Below are positions 16,965 through 18,457 of a stretch of 18,457 bases of DNA, piece after piece. The position numbers were made by a program, and so were the translations under genes. Positions within the stretch are counted from its first letter, which is position 1, and each line of letters starts with the position of its first letter. The stretch lies in contig CALBDV010000579.1 of assembly GCA_937927565.1 (NCBI GenBank), positions 1 through 18,457 of the forward strand, in the 5' to 3' direction. The notes beneath the pieces were generated by a model. It was not told the origin of the DNA. It made no database searches and saw nothing but the letters and a program-made list of their open reading frames with translations. The stretch is from an uncultured Holophagales bacterium (lineage in GTDB: Bacteria; Acidobacteriota; Thermoanaerobaculia; UBA5066).

Positions 16965-17001
16965 TCGGGCCGACCCCGATTATTCCATCCTGAGGGTGAG
17001 C
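16965..17001. promoter_or_regulatory. 37 bp divergent gap between activator and acyl-CoA dehydrogenase
   Basis: Two genes start on opposite strands only 37 bases apart. GAGGGTGAG at 16992-17000 is the ribosome binding site of the dehydrogenase. GATTATTCC near 16978-16986 is the only AT-rich stretch and could hold a -10 element, read as GGAATAATC on the minus strand. At least one promoter must extend into a coding region. Confidence 0.4.
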
Positions 17002-18457
17002 ATGACGTCGATCTACTTCGGAGAGGAACACGAGAGCTTCCGCCGGACGGTTCGGCAGTTCCTCGAGAGCGAGATTGCGCCCTACGCCCACGAGTGGGAA
17101 GAGGCGCGCCGGATTCCGCGCGAGGCGTTCCGCCGGATGGGCGACCTGGGCCTCCTCGGGATCCTCTTCCCCGAGGAGCTGGGTGGGACGGGAGCCTCGA
17201 TCTTCCACGCGCTCGCCTTTCTCGAGGAGCTGCCGCGCTCGCGCATGGGCGGCTTCGTCGCGGCGGTCTCGGTGCAGCAGTTCATCGCCACGGGGGCGAT
17301 CCACCTCCACGGAACGCCGGAGCAGAAGCGGAGCTGGCTCGCACCCTCGATCGCCGGGACGAAGGTGGGGGCCATCGCCATTTCCGAGCCCGACACCGGC
17401 TCGGACGTCGCCGCGATCCGCACGTCGGCGCGTCGCGACGGGGACTCCTGGGTGATCGACGGCGCAAAGACCTGGATCACGAACGGCGTCGAGGGGGACT
17501 TCGTCGTCGTCGCCTGCAAGACGGACCGGGACGCCGGCGCGGGCGGGATCAGCCTCATCGTCGTCGAGGCCGATGCGCCGGGCTTCTCGCGGTCGAAGCT
17601 CCGGAAGATGGGGTGGCACTCGTCCGACACGGGCGAGCTCACGTTCGAGAACGTGAGGGTTCCGCTCGGCAACCTCGTCGGCGGCGAGAACGAGGGCTTC
17701 TACCTGATCATGGAGACGTTCGTCCTCGAGCGTCTCGTCACGGCGGCGACGTCCGTCGGGAGCGCCCGCCTCGCCCTCGAGGAGACCCGGAAGTACGTCC
17801 TCGAGCGCCACGCGTTCGGGAGGCCGATCGGGAAGTTCCAGGCGATTCGCCACCGCCTCGCCGACCTCTACGCCGAGCTCGAGGCGGCGGCGCAGCTCGT
17901 CTACCACGCCGCGTGGCTCCACGAGAAGGGCGAGAACCCCGTCGCCGAGGCGTGCATGGCCAAGCTCCTCGCCACCGAGCTGTCGAAGAAGACGGCCGAC
18001 GAGTGCCTCCAGTTCTTCGGCGGCTTCGGCACGGTCGAGGAGTACCCGATCGAACGCTTCTTCCGCGACTCCCGCTTCGGGACGATCGTCGCCGGGACGA
18101 GCGAGATCATGCGCGAGGTGATCGCGAAGACGGCCATTGACGGCTTCGCGTTCCCGAAGCGCGAACGCGACGAGGACGACGCCTCAGCCCCTCCACCGCC
18201 CGTGGATCCGGCGGATCCCGTACCGCCGCCGGCCGCGGAGTCGCTTCCGGCCGAAGGCGGCGGGCCCGTCCTCGACGGCGCGGGAAACCCCTTCGCGGAG
18301 GATGCCGGTTCTTCGGAGATCTTCGAGGCCGACGTGACCGACACGCTCGAGGCCATCTTCACGGAGACGCGGCGCGTGACGCCGGGGGAAGCGCCCTCCC
18401 CGTCCTCGGAGGTCACGGAGCCCTCGTTCTTCGCTCCATTGCCGGTCCCGGAGCTGG
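17002..18457 (+). CDS. acyl-CoA dehydrogenase with long C-terminal extension (partial)
   Basis: 485 codons with no stop before the window ends. Residues 1-385 are a complete acyl-CoA dehydrogenase: N-terminal helical domain, FAD-binding beta domain (AISEPDTGSDVA at 126-137, WITNGVEGD at 158-166) and C-terminal helices with RHAFGRPIGKFQ (269-280) and FFGGFG (338-343). The usual catalytic Glu position is Ala364 (VAGTSEI); E243 in LERLVTA, in the helix used by long-chain and isovaleryl-type enzymes, is the likely base. From about residue 388 a Pro/Ala/acidic tail of at least 98 residues follows, unlike the ~380-residue family norm. The enzyme should oxidise acyl-CoA and pass electrons through ETF to quinone. 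The preferred acyl chain is unknown. Confidence 0.9.
   Translation, partial: MTSIYFGEEHESFRRTVRQFLESEIAPYAHEWEEARRIPREAFRRMGDLGLLGILFPEELGGTGASIFHALAFLEELPRSRMGGFVAAVSVQQFIATGAIHLHGTPEQKRSWLAPSIAGTKVGAIAISEPDTGSDVAAIRTSARRDGDSWVIDGAKTWITNGVEGDFVVVACKTDRDAGAGGISLIVVEADAPGFSRSKLRKMGWHSSDTGELTFENVRVPLGNLVGGENEGFYLIMETFVLERLVTAATSVGSARLALEETRKYVLERHAFGRPIGKFQAIRHRLADLYAELEAAAQLVYHAAWLHEKGENPVAEACMAKLLATELSKKTADECLQFFGGFGTVEEYPIERFFRDSRFGTIVAGTSEIMREVIAKTAIDGFAFPKRERDEDDASAPPPPVDPADPVPPPAAESLPAEGGGPVLDGAGNPFAEDAGSSEIFEADVTDTLEAIFTETRRVTPGEAPSPSSEVTEPSFFAPLPVPEL

Overview
This is an 18.5 kb stretch of a GC-rich bacterial chromosome, very gene-dense, with many 1-8 base gene overlaps. The mix of a soluble NAD-linked [NiFe] hydrogenase, a dodecaheme cytochrome c operon, a sigma54 enhancer-binding protein, Cache-type sensor kinases and a C69 dipeptidase suggests a respiratory bacterium of an Acidobacteriota, Myxococcota or Desulfobacterota-like lineage. 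That placement is inference; no marker gene or rRNA lies in the window.

Region 1 (1-2712): a possible REP-like motif at the left edge, a metallo-beta-lactamase-fold hydrolase (+), and a convergent Cache/HAMP sensor histidine kinase (-) that shares its stop tetranucleotide with the hydrolase. Region 2 (2713-3083): a 371 bp divergent intergenic region holding a well-spaced sigma54 -24/-12 candidate (2905-2920) and a run of four potential stem-loops, the last overlapping the ribosome binding site of hoxF. Region 3 (3084-8471): hoxF-hoxU-hoxY-hoxH-hoxW, a bidirectional NAD+-reducing hydrogenase (group 3d) of the Cupriavidus necator soluble-hydrogenase type with its large-subunit protease, followed without a break by a stand-alone CheY-like receiver. 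Region 4 (8479-11732, -): a polytopic-membrane sensor histidine kinase whose stop is 7 bp from that of the receiver, then an exported C69 dipeptidase. Region 5 (11787-12457, +): a VapBC-type toxin-antitoxin pair with an inverted repeat over the antitoxin start codon.

Region 6 (12507-16964, -): a four-gene operon read right to left: a PAS/AAA+/Fis sigma54 activator without a receiver domain, a Tat-exported Rieske protein, a diheme cytochrome b with a Qo-type PWY motif, and a periplasmic cytochrome c with 12 heme-binding motifs. It looks like a self-contained quinol-oxidising bc-type complex with a multiheme electron acceptor and its own regulator. Region 7 (17002-18457, +): an acyl-CoA dehydrogenase, divergent from that operon across only 37 bp, with a long Pro/acidic C-terminal extension cut by the window edge.

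Taken together, the hydrogenase links H2 to NAD(H) in the cytoplasm and the b/Rieske/dodecaheme operon would move electrons from the quinone pool to the periplasm. Two orphan kinases and one orphan receiver surround the hydrogenase. The sigma54 activator could in principle act on the hox promoter candidate, but this cannot be shown from sequence alone.
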